From the NCBI GenBank assembly GCA_037013495.1, contig CM072810.1, positions 39,833,843-39,897,842 on the forward strand: a stretch of DNA of 64,000 nucleotides. Direction: 5' to 3'. This DNA is from Hippophae tibetana (lineage: Eukaryota; Streptophyta; Magnoliopsida; Rosales; Elaeagnaceae). A program made the position numbers and the translations under genes. The first letter of the stretch is position 1; every line of letters starts with the position of its first letter. Below the pieces are notes generated by a model, which worked only from the letters and a program-made list of their open reading frames with translations, ran no database searches and was not told where the DNA came from. Positions 38,552 to 51,615 of this stretch are shown here, in pieces.

Positions 38552-38767
38552 CTAATTACCTTTTTTTAATATCCCTAAAAAGGGTTTCTTATTTTTAAGA
38601 AATTTAGGAAATGACACTACAAGTAGAGCCATTTTCTCTTCATAATGATTAGAGTCATCTTTTCTAACAATTGGATCAATAACGTGTTCACTCTCACCAC
38701 TATCCTTGATGTCTTGAGGAACAATTTCTTTCCCTCTTCGAAAGTCGATTGCTCTCCACTTGGGCAA
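38552..38767 (-). pseudogene. Gag linker/basic region, stop changed to Ser codon (unit 38645)
   Basis: The plus-strand change aaatgacac (38611-38617 region) turns the usual minus-strand TGA after MALLVV into TCA, leaving 71 open codons that end FPKFLKNKKPF...KKGN. The same change occurs in the units at 40415 and 41005. This differs from the GGA form at 2671, so the frame was opened twice by different bases. Confidence 0.55.
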
Positions 38768-40321
38768 AACTGGTGCAGTTCGAATACTTGCCCAACAGAT
38801 TCATTTAAGAGTATGTTCGGTCGGCATGTACATTGACTTAAGCAAGGTAACTTTGGCATTAAAATGATAAGGTAGTATAGGAATGATTTTCTCAATCTAA
38901 TTTTCTTTGCAAATAGGTCCACTAAACTTCTTCAAGGAGTTGATAATGTTTGAAAAACATTGAAAGACTTTGCCCAAAGTTTCCTCCCCTTGCATGATAT
39001 AGAGCTCAAAATTTCAATTCAACTTCATAATTCTAGGTTGATTTTAATGTTGAAATGCTTATATGAGTGGTCTCCAAAATCATTCATGTTGTTTTTGAAG
39101 AAGTAAAATTTTAAATTCATCATAATAATCATTTTAGATCCCTAATTACCTTTTTTTAATATCCCTAAAAAGGGTTTCTTATTTTTAAGAAATTTAGGAA
39201 ATCACACTACAAGTAGAGCCATTTTCTCTTCATAATGATTAGAGTCATCTTTTCTAACAATTGGATCAATAACGTGTTCACTCTCACCACTATCCTTGAT
39301 GTCTTGAGGAACAATTTCTTTCCCTCTTCGAAAGTCGATTGCTCTCCACTTGGGCAAAAGTGGTGCAGTTCGAATACTTGCTCAACAGATTCATTTAAGA
39401 GTATGTTCGGTCGGCATGTACATTGACTTAAGCAAGGTAACTTTGGCATTAAAATGATTAGGTAGTATAGGAATGATTTTCTCAATCTAATTTTCTTTGC
39501 AAATAGGTCCACTAAACTTCTTCAAGGAGTTGATAATGTTTGAAAAACATTGAAAGACTTTGCCCAAAGTTTCCTCCCCTTGCATAATATAGTGCTCAAA
39601 ATTTCAATTCAACTTCATAATTCTAGATTGATTTTAATATTGAAATGCTTATATGAGTGGTCTCCAAAATCATTCATGTTGTTTTTGAAGAAGTAAAATT
39701 TTAAATTCATCATAATAATCATTTTAGATCCCTAATTACCTTTTTTTAATATCCCTAAAAAGGGTTTCTTATTTTTAAGAAATTTAGGAAATCACACTGC
39801 AAGTAGAGAAATTTTCTCTTCATAATGATTAGAGTTATCTTTTCTAACAATTGCATCAATAACGTATTCACTCTCACCACTATCCTTGATGTCTTGAGGA
39901 ACAATTTCTTTCCTTCTTCTAAAGTCGATTGCTCTCCACTTGTGCAAAAGTGATGCAGTTCGAATACTAGCCCAACAGATTCATTTAAGAGTATGTTCGG
40001 TGGGCATGTACATTGACTTAAGCAAGGTAACTTTGGCATTAAAGTGATAAGGTAGTATAGGAATGATTTTCTCAATCTAATTTTCTTTGCAAATTGGTCC
40101 ACTAAACTTTTTCAAGGAGTTGATAATGTTTGAAAAACATTCAAAGACTTTGTCCAAAGTTTCATCCCCTTGAATGATATAGAGCTCAAAATTTCAATTC
40201 AACTTCATAATTCTACATTGATTTTAATGTTAAAATGCTTATATGAGTGGTCTCCAAAATCATTCATGTTGTTTTTGAAGAAGTAAAATTTTAAATTCAT
40301 CATAATAATCATTTTAGATCC

Positions 40322-40537
40322 CTAATTACCTTTTTTTAATATCCCTAAAAAGGGTTTCTTATTTTTAAGAAATTTAGGAAATGACACTACAAGTAGAGCC
40401 ATTTTCTCTTCATAATGATTAGAGTCATCTTTTCTAACAATTGGATCAATAACGTGTTCACTCTCACCACTATCCTTGATGTCTTGAGGAACAATTTCTT
40501 TCCCTCTTCGAAAGTCGATTGCTCTCCACTTGGGCAA
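40322..40537 (-). pseudogene. Gag linker/basic region, open frame (unit 40415)
   Basis: This unit has the same TCA-for-TGA state as the unit at 38645: 71 codons from PKWRAID through EEKMALLVVS and FPKFLKNKK. The rest of the unit belongs to a different subtype (gtatgctcggtgggc), so the variant has been shared between subtypes. Confidence 0.5.
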
Positions 40538-40911
40538 AAGTGGTGTAGTTCGAATACTTGCCCAACAGATTCATTTAAGAGTATGCTCGGTGGGCATGTA
40601 CATGGACTTAAGCAAGGTAACTTTGGCATTAAAATGATAAGGTAGTATAGGAATGATTTTCTCAATCTAATTTTATTTGCAAATTGGTCCACTAAATTTC
40701 TTCAAGGAGTTGATAATGTTTGAAAAACATTCAACGACTTTGTCCAAAGTTTCATCCCCTTGCATGATATAGAGCTCAAAATTTCAATTCAACTTCATAA
40801 TTCTAGGTTGATTTTAATGTTGAAATGCTTATATGAGTGCTCTCCAAAATCATTCATGTTGTTTTTGAAGAAGTAAAATTTTAAATTCATCATAATAATC
40901 ATTTTAGATCC

Positions 40912-41127
40912 CTAATTACCTTTTTTTAATATCCCTAAAAAGGGTTTCTTATTTTTAAGAAATTTAGGAAATGACACTACAAGTAGAGCCATTTTCTCTT
41001 CATAATGATTAGAGTCATCTTTTCTAACAATTGGATCAATAACGTGTTCACTCTCACCACTATCCTTGATGTCTTGAGGAACGATTTCTTTCCCTCTTCG
41101 AAAGTCGATTGCTCTCCACTTGGGCAA
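40912..41127 (-). pseudogene. Gag linker/basic region, open frame (unit 41005)
   Basis: This is the third unit with TCA in place of the usual TGA. It begins the first copy of the 4716-bp repeat; its counterpart at 45721 has the ordinary stop, so the site differs between two otherwise nearly identical copies. Confidence 0.5.
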
Positions 41128-44100
41128 AAGTGGTGCAGTTCGAATACTTGCCCAACAGATTCATTTAAGAGTATGTTCGGTCGGCATGTACATGGACTTA
41201 AGCAAGATAACTTTGGCATTAAAATGATAAGGTAGTATAGGAATGATTTTCTCAATCTAATTTTATTTACTAATTGGTCCACTAAATTTCTTCAAGGAGT
41301 TGATAATGTTTGAAAAACATTCAAAGACTTTGTCCAAAGTTTCATCCCCTTGCATGATATAGAGCTCAAAATTTCAATTCAACTTCATAATTCTAGATTG
41401 ATTTTAATGTTGAAATGCTTATATGAGTGGTCTCCAAAATCATTCATGTTGTTTTTGAAGAAGTAAAATTTTAAATTCATCATAATAATCATTTTAGATC
41501 CCTAATTAAATTTTTTTAATATCCCTAAAAAGGGTTTCTTATTTTTAAGAAATTTAGGAAATCACACTGCAAGTAGAGAAATTTTCTCTTCATAATGATT
41601 AGAGTTATCTTTTCTAACAATTGGATCAATAACGTATTCACTCTCACCACTATCCTTGATGTCTTGAGGAACAATTTCTTTCCCTCTTCTAAAGTCGATT
41701 GCTCTCTACTTGTGCCAAACTGATGCAGTTCGAATATTTGCCCAACAGATTCATTTAGAGTATGTTCGGTGGGCATGTACATGGTCTTAAGCAAGATAAC
41801 TTTGGCATTAAAATGATAAGGTAGTATAGGAATGATTTTCTCAATCTAATTTTATTTGCAAATTGGTCCACTAAATTTCTTCAAGGAGTTGATAATGTTT
41901 GAAAAATATTCAAAGACTTTGTCCAAAGTTTCATCCCCTTGCATGATATCGAGCTCAAAATTTCAATTCAACTTCATAATTCTAGATTGATTTTAATGTT
42001 GAATTGCTTATATGAGTGGTCTCCAAAATCATTCATGTTGTTTTTGAAGAAGTAAAATTTTAAATTCATCATAATAATCATTTTAGATCCCTAATTACGT
42101 TTTTTTAATATCCCAAAAAAGGGTTTCTTATTTTTAAGAAATTTAGGAAATCACACTGCAAGTAGAGAAATTTTCTCTTCATAATGATTAGAGTTATCTT
42201 TTCTAACAATTGGATCAATAACGTATTCACTCTCACCATTATCCTTGATGTCTTGAGGAACAATTTCTTTCCCTCTTCTAAAGTCGATTGCTCTCCACTT
42301 GTGCAAAAGTGATGCAGTTCGAATACTTGCCCAACAGATTCATTTAAGAGTATATTCGGTGGGCATGTACATGGACTTAAGCAAGGTAACTTTGGCATTA
42401 AAATGATAAGGTAGTATAGGAATGATTTTCTCAATCTAATTTTCTTTGCAAATAGGTCCACTAAACTTCTTCAAGGAGTTGATAATGTTTGAAAAACATT
42501 GAAAGACTTTGCCCAAAGTTTCCTCCCCTTGCATAATATAGTGCTCAAAATTTGAATTCAACTTCATAATTCTAGATTGATTTTAATATTGAAATGCTTA
42601 TATGAGTGGTCTCAAAAATCATTCATGTTGTTTTGAAGAAGTAAAATTTTAAATTCATCATAATAATCATTTTAGATCCCTAATTACCTTTTTTTAATAT
42701 CCCTAAAAAGGGTTTCTTATTTTTAAGAAATTTAGGAAATCACACTGCAAGTAGAGAAATTTTCTCTTCATAATGATTAGAGTTATCTTTTCTAACAATT
42801 GGATCAATAACGTATTCACTCTCACCACTATCCTTGATGTCTTGAGGAACAATTTCTTTCCCTCTTCTAAAGTCGATTGCTCTCTACTTGTGCCAAAGTG
42901 ATGCAGTTCGAATACTTGCCCAACAGATTCATTTAAGAGTATGTTCGGTGGGCATGTACATGGACTTAAGCAAGGTAACTTTGGCATTAAAATGATAAGG
43001 TAGTATAGGAATGATTTTCTCAATCTAATTTTCTTTGCAAATTGGTCCACTAAACTTCTTCAAGGAGTTGATAATGTTTGAAAAACATTCAAAAACTTTG
43101 TCCAAAGTTTCATCCCCTTGCATGATATAGAGCTCAAAATTTCAATTCAACTTCATAATTCTAGATTGATTTTAATGTTAAAATGCTTATATGAGTGGTG
43201 TCCAAAATCATTCATGTTGTTTTTGAAGAAGTAAAATTTTAAATTCATCATAATAATCATTTTAGATCCCTAATTACCTTTTTTTAATATCCCTAAAAAT
43301 GGTTTCTTATTTTTAAGAAATTTAGGAAATCACACTACAAGTAGAGCCATTTTCTCTTCATAATGATTAGAGTCATCTTTTCTAACAATTGGATCAATAA
43401 CGTGTTCACTCTCACCACTATCCTTGATGTCTTGAGGAACAATTTCTTTCCCTCTTCGAAAGTCGATTGCTCTCAACTTGGGCAAAAGTGATGCAGTTCG
43501 AATACTTGCCCAACAGATTCATTTAAGAGTATGTTCGGTGGGAATGTACATGGTCTTAAGCAAGTTAACTTTGGCATTAAAATGATAAGGTAGTATAGGA
43601 ATGATTTTCTCAATCTAATTTTATATGCAAATTGGTCCACTAAACTTCTTCAAGGAGTTGATAATGTTTGAAAAACATTCAAAGACTTTGTCCAAAGTTT
43701 CATCCCCTTGCATGATATAGAGCTCAAAATTTCAATTCAACTTCATAATTCTAGATTGATTTTAATGTTGAAATGCTTATATGAGTGGTCTCCAAAATCA
43801 TTCATGTTGTTTTTGAAGAAGTAAAATTTTAAATTCATCATAATAATCATTTTAGATCCCTAATTACCTTTTTTTAATATCCCTAAAAAGGGTTTCTTAT
43901 TTTTAAGAAATTTAGGAAATCACACTGCAAGTAGAGAAATTTTCTCTTCATAATGATTAGAGTTATCTTTTCTAACAATTGGATCAATAACGTATTCACT
44001 CTCACCACTATCCTTGATGTCTTGAGGAACAATTTCTTTCCCTCTTCTAAAGTCGATTGCTCTCTACTTGTGCCAAACTGATGCAGTTCGAATACTTGCC

Positions 44101-45720
44101 CAACAGATTCATTTAGAGTATGTTCGGTGGGCATGTACATGGTCTTAAGCAAGATAACTTTGGCATTAAAATGATAAGGTAGTATAGGAATGATTTTCTC
44201 AATCTAATTTTATTTGCAAATTGGTCCACTAAATTTCTTCAAGAAGTTGATAATGTTTGAAAAATATTCAAAGACTTTGTCCAAAGTTTCATCCCCTTGC
44301 ATGATATCGAGCTCAAAATTTCAATTCAACTTCATAATTCTAGATTGATTTTAATGTTGAATTGCTTATATGAGTGGTCTCCAAAATCATTCATGTTGTT
44401 TTTGAAGAAGTAAAATTTTAAATTCATTATAATAATCATTTTAGATCCCTAATTACGTTTTTTTAATATCCCAAAAAAGGGTTTCTTATTTTTAAGAAAT
44501 TTAGGAAATCACACTGCAAGTAGAGAAATTTTCTCTTCATAATGATTAGAGTTATCTTTTCTAACAATTGGATCAATAACGTATTCACTCTCACCATTAT
44601 CCTTGATGTCTTGAGGAACAATTTCTTTCCCTCTTCTAAAGTCGATTGCTCTCCACTTGTGCAAAAGTGATGCAGTTCGAATACTTGCCCAACAGATTCA
44701 TTTAAGAGTATATTCGGTGGGCATGTACATGGACTTAAGCAAGGTAACTTTGGCATTAAAATGATAAGGTAGTATAGGAATGATTTTCTCAATCTAATTT
44801 TCTTTGCAAATAGGTCCACTAAACTTCTTCAAGGAGTTGATAATGTTTGAAAAACATTGAAAGACTTTGCCCAAAGTTTCCTCCCCTTGCATAATATAGT
44901 GCTCAAAATTTGAATTCAACTTCATAATTCTAGATTGATTTTAATATTGAAATGCTTATATGAGTGGTCTCAAAAATCATTCATGTTGTTTTGAAGAAGT
45001 AAAATTTTAAATTCATCATAATAATCATTTTAGATCCCTAATTACCTTTTTTTAATATCCCTAAAAAGGGTTTCTTATTTTTAAGAAATTTAGGAAATCA
45101 CACTGCAAGTAGAGAAATTTTCTCTTCATAATGATTAGAGTTATCTTTTCTAACAATTGGATCAATAACGTATTCACTCTCACCACTATCCTTGATGTCT
45201 TGAGGAACAATTTCTTTCCCTCTTCTAAAGTCGATTGCTCTCTACTTGTGCCAAAGTGATGCAGTTCGAATACTTGCCCAACAGATTCATTTAAGAGTAT
45301 GTTCGGTGGGCATGTACATGGACTTAAGCAAGGTAACTTTGGCATTAAAATGATAAGGTAGTATAGGAATGATTTTCTCAATCTAATTTTCGTTGCAAAT
45401 TGGTCCACTAAACTTCTTCAAGGAGTTGATAATGTTTGAAAAACATTCAAAAACTTTGTCCAAAGTTTCATCCCCTTGCATGATATAGAGCTCAAAATTT
45501 CAATTCAACTTCATAATTCTAGGTTGATTTTAATGTTGAAATGCTTATATGAGTGGTCTCCAAAATCATTCATGTTGTTTTTGAAGAAGTAAAATTTTAA
45601 ATTCATCATAATAATCATTTTAGATCCCTAATTACCTTTTTTTAATATCCCTAAAAAGGGTTTCTTATTTTTAAGAAATTTAGGAAATCACACTACAAGT
45701 AGAGCCATTTTCTCTTCATA
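41005..45720. repeat. Eight-unit higher-order repeat, copy 1 (4716 bp)
   Basis: Members: 41005 (A, aacgatttc, tttactaattgg), 41595 (T, catttagag), 42184 (T, gtatattcgg, tcccaaaaaaggg), 42773 (T, tctacttgtgcc), 43363 (A, gggaatgtacatggtc, ttatatgcaaattgg), 43953 (T, catttagag), 44542 (T) and 45131 (T, tttcgttgcaaattgg). It is built from two related four-unit halves of 2358 bp, each A-T-T-T, whose A members differ clearly. Six of eight units are T-type, the highest T density in the window. Units with tatcgagctc and gttgaattgc appear only here, in copy 2 and near 62590-62650. Confidence 0.94.
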
Positions 45721-48700
45721 ATGATTAGAGTCATCTTTTCTAACAATTGGATCAATAACGTGTTCACTCTCACCACTATCCTTGATGTCTTGAGGAACGA
45801 TTTCTTTCCCTCTTCGAAAGTCGATTGCTCTCCACTTGGGCAAAAGTGGTGCAGTTCGAATACTTGCCCAACAGATTCATTTAAGAGTATGTTCGGTCGG
45901 CATGTACATGGACTTAAGCAAGCTAACTTTGGCATTAAAATGATAAGGTAGTATAGGAATGATTTTCTCAATCTAATTTTATTTACTAATTGGTCCACTA
46001 AATTTCTTCAAGGAGTTGATAATGTTTGAAAAACATTCAAAGACTTTGTCCAAAGTTTCATCCCCTTGCATGATATAGAGCTCAAAATTTCAATTCAACT
46101 TCATAATTCTAGATTGATTTTAATGTTGAAATGCTTATATGAGTGGTCTCCAAAATCATTCATGTTGTTTTTGAAGAAGTAAAATTTTAAATTCATCATA
46201 ATAATCATTTTAGATCCCTAATTAAATTTTTTTAATATCCCTAAAAAGGGTTTCTTATTTTTAAGAAATTTAGGAAATCACACTGCAAGTAGAGAAATTT
46301 TCTCTTCATAATGATTAGAGTTATCTTTTCTAACAATTGGATCAATAACGTATTCACTCTCACCACTATCCTTGATGTCTTGAGGAACAATTTCTTTCCC
46401 TCTTCTAAAGTCGATTGCTCTCTACTTGTGCCAAACTGATGCAGTTCGAATATTTGCCCAACAGATTCATTTAGAGTATGTTCGGTGGGCATGTACATGG
46501 TCTTAAGCAAGATAACTTTGGCATTAAAATGATAAGGTAGTATAGGAATGATTTTCTCAATCTAATTTTATTTGCAAATTGGTCCACTAAATTTCTTCAA
46601 GGAGTTGATAATGTTTGAAAAATATTCAAAGACTTTGTCCAAAGTTTCATCCCCTTGCATGATATCGAGCTCAAAATTTCAATTCAACTTCATAATTCTA
46701 GATTGATTTTAATGTTGAATTGCTTATATGAGTGGTCTCCAAAATCATTCATGTTGTTTTTGAAGAAGTAAAATTTTAAATTCATCATAATAATCATTTT
46801 AGATCCCTAATTACGTTTTTTTAATATCCCAAAAAAGGGTTTCTTATTTTTAAGAAATTTAGGAAATCACACTGCAAGTAGAGAAATTTTCTCTTCATAA
46901 TGATTAGAGTTATCTTTTCTAACAATTGGATCAATAACGTATTCACTCTCACCATTATCCTTGATGTCTTGAGGAACAATTTCTTTCCCTCTTCTAAAGT
47001 CGATTGCTCTCCACTTGTGCAAAAGTGATGCAGTTCGAATACTTGCCCAACAGATTCATTTAAGAGTATATTCGGTGGGCATGTACATGGACTTAAGCAA
47101 GGTAACTTTGGCATTAAAATGATAAGGTAGTATAGGAATGATTTTCTCAATCTAATTTTCTTTGCAAATAGGTCCACTAAACTTCTTCAAGGAGTTGATA
47201 ATGTTTGAAAAACATTGAAAGACTTTGCCCAAAGTTTCCTCCCCTTGCATAATATAGTGCTCAAAATTTGAATTCAACTTCATAATTCTAGATTGATTTT
47301 AATATTGAAATGCTTATATGAGTGGTCTCAAAAATCATTCATGTTGTTTTGAAGAAGTAAAATTTTAAATTCATCATAATAATCATTTTAGATCCCTAAT
47401 TACCTTTTTTTAATATCCCTAAAAAGGGTTTCTTATTTTTAAGAAATTTAGGAAATCACACTGCAAGTAGAGAAATTTTCTCTTCATAATGATTAGAGTT
47501 ATCTTTTCTAACAATTGGATCAATAACGTATTCACTCTCACCACTATCCTTGATGTCTTGAGGAACAATTTCTTTCCCTCTTCTAAAGTCGATTGCTCTC
47601 TACTTGTGCCAAAGTGATGCAGTTCGAATACTTGCCCAACAGATTCATTTAAGAGTATGTTCGGTGGGCATGTACATGGACTTAAGCAAGGTAACTTTGG
47701 CATTAAAATGATAAGGTAGTATAGGAATGATTTTCTCAATCTAATTTTCTTTGCAAATTGGTCCACTAAACTTCTTCAAGGAGTTGATAATGTTTGAAAA
47801 ACATTCAAAAACTTTGTCCAAAGTTTCATCCCCTTGCATGATATAGAGCTCAAAATTTCAATTCAACTTCATAATTCTAGATTGATTTTAATGTTAAAAT
47901 GCTTATATGAGTGGTGTCCAAAATCATTCATGTTGTTTTTGAAGAAGTAAAATTTTAAATTCATCATAATAATCATTTTAGATCCCTAATTACCTTTTTT
48001 TAATATCCCTAAAAATGGTTTCTTATTTTTAAGAAATTTAGGAAATCACACTACAAGTAGAGCCATTTTCTCTTCATAATGATTAGAGTCATCTTTTCTA
48101 ACAATTGGATCAATAACGTGTTCACTCTCACCACTATCCTTGATGTCTTGAGGAACAATTTCTTTCCCTCTTCGAAAGTCGATTGCTCTCAACTTGGGCA
48201 AAAGTGATGCAGTTCGAATACTTGCCCAACAGATTCATTTAAGAGTATGTTCGGTGGGAATGTACATGGTCTTAAGCAAGTTAACTTTGGCATTAAAATG
48301 ATAAGGTAGTATAGGAATGATTTTCTCAATCTAATTTTATATGCAAATTGGTCCACTAAACTTCTTCAAGGAGTTGATAATGTTTGAAAAACATTCAAAG
48401 ACTTTGTCCAAAGTTTCATCCCCTTGCATGATATAGAGCTCAAAATTTCAATTCAACTTCATAATTCTAGATTGATTTTAATGTTGAAATGCTTATATGA
48501 GTGGTCTCCAAAATCATTCATGTTGTTTTTGAAGAAGTAAAATTTTAAATTCATCATAATAATCATTTTAGATCCCTAATTACCTTTTTTTAATATCCCT
48601 AAAAAGGGTTTCTTATTTTTAAGAAATTTAGGAAATCACACTGCAAGTAGAGAAATTTTCTCTTCATAATGATTAGAGTTATCTTTTCTAACAATTGGAT

Positions 48701-50436
48701 CAATAACGTATTCACTCTCACCACTATCCTTGATGTCTTGAGGAACAATTTCTTTCCCTCTTCTAAAGTCGATTGCTCTCTACTTGTGCCAAACAGATGC
48801 AGTTCGAATACTTGCCCAACAGATTCATTTAGAGTATGTTCGGTGGGCATGTACATGGTCTTAAGCAAGATAACTTTGGCATTAAAATGATAAGGTAGTA
48901 TAGGAATGATTTTCTCAATCTAATTTTATTTGCAAATTGGTCCACTAAATTTCTTCAAGAAGTTGATAATGTTTGAAAAATATTCAAAGACTTTGTCCAA
49001 AGTTTCATCCCCTTGCATGATATCGAGCTCAAAATTTCAATTCAACTTCATAATTCTAGATTGATTTTAATGTTGAATTGCTTATATGAGTGGTCTCCAA
49101 AATCATTCATGTTGTTTTTGAAGAAGTAAAATTTTAAATTCATTATAATAATCATTTTAGATCCCTAATTACGTTTTTTTAATATCCCAAAAAAGGGTTT
49201 CTTATTTTTAAGAAATTTAGGAAATCACACTGCAAGTAGAGAAATTTTCTCTTCATAATGATTAGAGTTATCTTTTCTAACAATTGGATCAATAACGTAT
49301 TCACTCTCACCATTATCCTTGATGTCTTGAGGAACAATTTCTTTCCCTCTTCTAAAGTCGATTGCTCTCCACTTGTGCAAAAGTGATGCAGTTCGAATAC
49401 TTGCCCAACAGATTCATTTAAGAGTATATTCGGTGGGCATGTACATGGACTTAAGCAAGGTAACTTTGGCATTAAAATGATAAGGTAGTATAGGAATGAT
49501 TTTCTCAATCTAATTTTCTTTGCAAATAGGTCCACTAAACTTCTTCAAGGAGTTGATAATGTTTGAAAAACATTGAAAGACTTTGCCCAAAGTTTCCTCC
49601 CCTTGCATAATATAGTGCTCAAAATTTGAATTCAACTTCATAATTCTAGATTGATTTTAATATTGAAATGCTTATATGAGTGGTCTCAAAAATCATTCAT
49701 GTTGTTTTGAAGAAGTAAAATTTTAAATTCATCATAATAATCATTTTAGATCCCTAATTACCTTTTTTTAATATCCCTAAAAAGGGTTTCTTATTTTTAA
49801 GAAATTTAGGAAATCACACTGCAAGTAGAGAAATTTTCTCTTCATAATGATTAGAGTTATCTTTTCTAACAATTGGATCAATAACGTATTCACTCTCACC
49901 ACTATCCTTGATGTCTTGAGGAACAATTTCTTTCCCTCTTCTAAAGTCGATTGCTCTCTACTTGTGCCAAAGTGATGCAGTTCGAATACTTGCCCAACAG
50001 ATTCATTTAAGAGTATGTTCGGTGGGCATGTACATGGACTTAAGCAAGGTAACTTTGGCATTAAAATGATAAGGTAGTATAGGAATGATTTTCTCAATCT
50101 AATTTTCGTTGCAAATTGGTCCACTAAACTTCTTCAAGGAGTTGATAATGTTTGAAAAACATTCAAAAACTTTGTCCAAAGTTTCATCCCCTTGCATGAT
50201 ATAGAGCTCAAAATTTCAATTCAACTTCATAATTCTAGGTTGATTTTAATGTTGAAATGCTTATATGAGTGGTCTCCAAAATCATTCATGTTGTTTTTGA
50301 AGAAGTAAAATTTTAAATTCATCATAATAATCATTTTAGATCCCTAATTACCTTTTTTTAATATCCCTAAAAAGGGTTTCTTATTTTTAAGAAATTTAGG
50401 AAATCACACTACAAGTAGAGCCATTTTCTCTTCATA
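45721..50436. repeat. Eight-unit higher-order repeat, copy 2 (4716 bp)
   Basis: Landmarks: 45721, 46311, 46900, 47489, 48079, 48669, 49258, 49847. Every unit matches its counterpart exactly 4716 bp earlier, including small marks such as aatatttgccc (first 89-codon T unit), aagaagttgat and cattataata (sixth to seventh unit), and tttcgttgc (eighth). I saw only a few differences: aaatcacac and aagctaac at the first unit, and ccaaacagatg at 48669 for ccaaactgatg. This is the most recent large duplication visible. Confidence 0.94.
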
Positions 50437-51615
50437 ATGATTAGAGTCATCTTTTCTAACAATTGGATCAATAACGTGTTCACTCTCACCACTATCCTTG
50501 ATGTCTTGAGGAACAATTTCTTTCCCTCTTCGAAAGTCGATTGCTCTCCACTTGGGCAAAAGTGGTGCAGTTCGAATACTTGCTCAACAGATTCATTTAA
50601 GAGTATGTTCGGTGGGTATGTACATGGACTTAAGCAAGGTAACTTTGGCATTAAAATGATAAGGTAGTATAGGAATGATTTTCTCAATCTAATTTTATTT
50701 GCAAATTGGTCCACTAAATTTCTTCAAGGAGTTGATAATGTTTTAAAAATATTCAAAGACTTTGTCCAAAGTTTCATCCCCTTGCATGATATAGAGCTCA
50801 AAATTTCAATTCAACTTCATAATTCTAGGTTGATTTTAATGTTGAAATGCTTATATGAGTGGTCTCCAAAATCATTCATGTTATTTTTAAAGAAGTAAAA
50901 TTTTAAATTCATCAATAATCATTTTAGATCCCTAACTTCCTTTTTATAATAATCCTTAAAAAGGGTTTTTTTTCTTTCTAAGAAATTTAGGAAATCACAC
51001 TACAAGTGGAACCATTTTCTCTTCATTATGATTAAAGTTATATTTTCTAACAATTGGGTCAAAACATGTTCACTCTCACCACTATCCTTGATGTCTTGAG
51101 GGCTAATTTCTTTCCCTCCTCGAAAGTCGATTGCTCTCAACTTGGACAAAATGATGCAGTTCGAATACTTGCCCAACAGATTTATTTAAGAGTATGTTCG
51201 GTGGGCCTGTACATGGACTTAAGCAAGGTAACTTTGGCATTAAAATGATAAGGTAATATAGGAATGCTTTTCTCAATCTAATTTTCTTTGGAAATAGGTC
51301 CACTAAACTTCTTCAAGGAGTTGATAATGTTTGAAAAACATTGAAAGACTTTGCCCAAAGTTTCATCCCCTTGCATGATATAGAGCTCAAAATTTCAATT
51401 CAACTTCATAATTCTAGGTTGATTTTAATGTTGAAATGCTTATATGAGTGGTCTCTAAAATCATTCATGTTATTTTTAAAGAAGTAAAATTTTAAATTCA
51501 TCATAATACTCATTTTAGATCCCTAATTACCTTTTTTTAATATCCCTAAAAAGGGTTTCTTATTTTTAAGAAATTTAGGAAATCACACTACAAGTAGAGC
51601 CATTTTCTCTTCATA

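Larger units (their letters stand above)
35695..41004. repeat. Block IV: mixed T and A units with mosaics
   Basis: Landmarks: 35695 (T), 36285 (A), 36875 (A/T mosaic), 37465 (T), 38055, 38645, 39235 (three A units of subtype a with aaataggtcc), 39825 (T), 40415 (A). The pair 35695-36285 closely matches 39825-40415, 4130 bp (seven units) away. The three consecutive a units at 38055-39235 look like a local amplification. The units at 38645 and 40415 have aaatgacac instead of aaatcacac. Confidence 0.86.

Noticed and set aside
51054-51248. 64-codon plus-strand frame in V units (begins MGQNMFTLTT)
   Set aside because: It is the V-type version of the same antisense frame, opened by V-specific indels and repeated only because the unit repeats.
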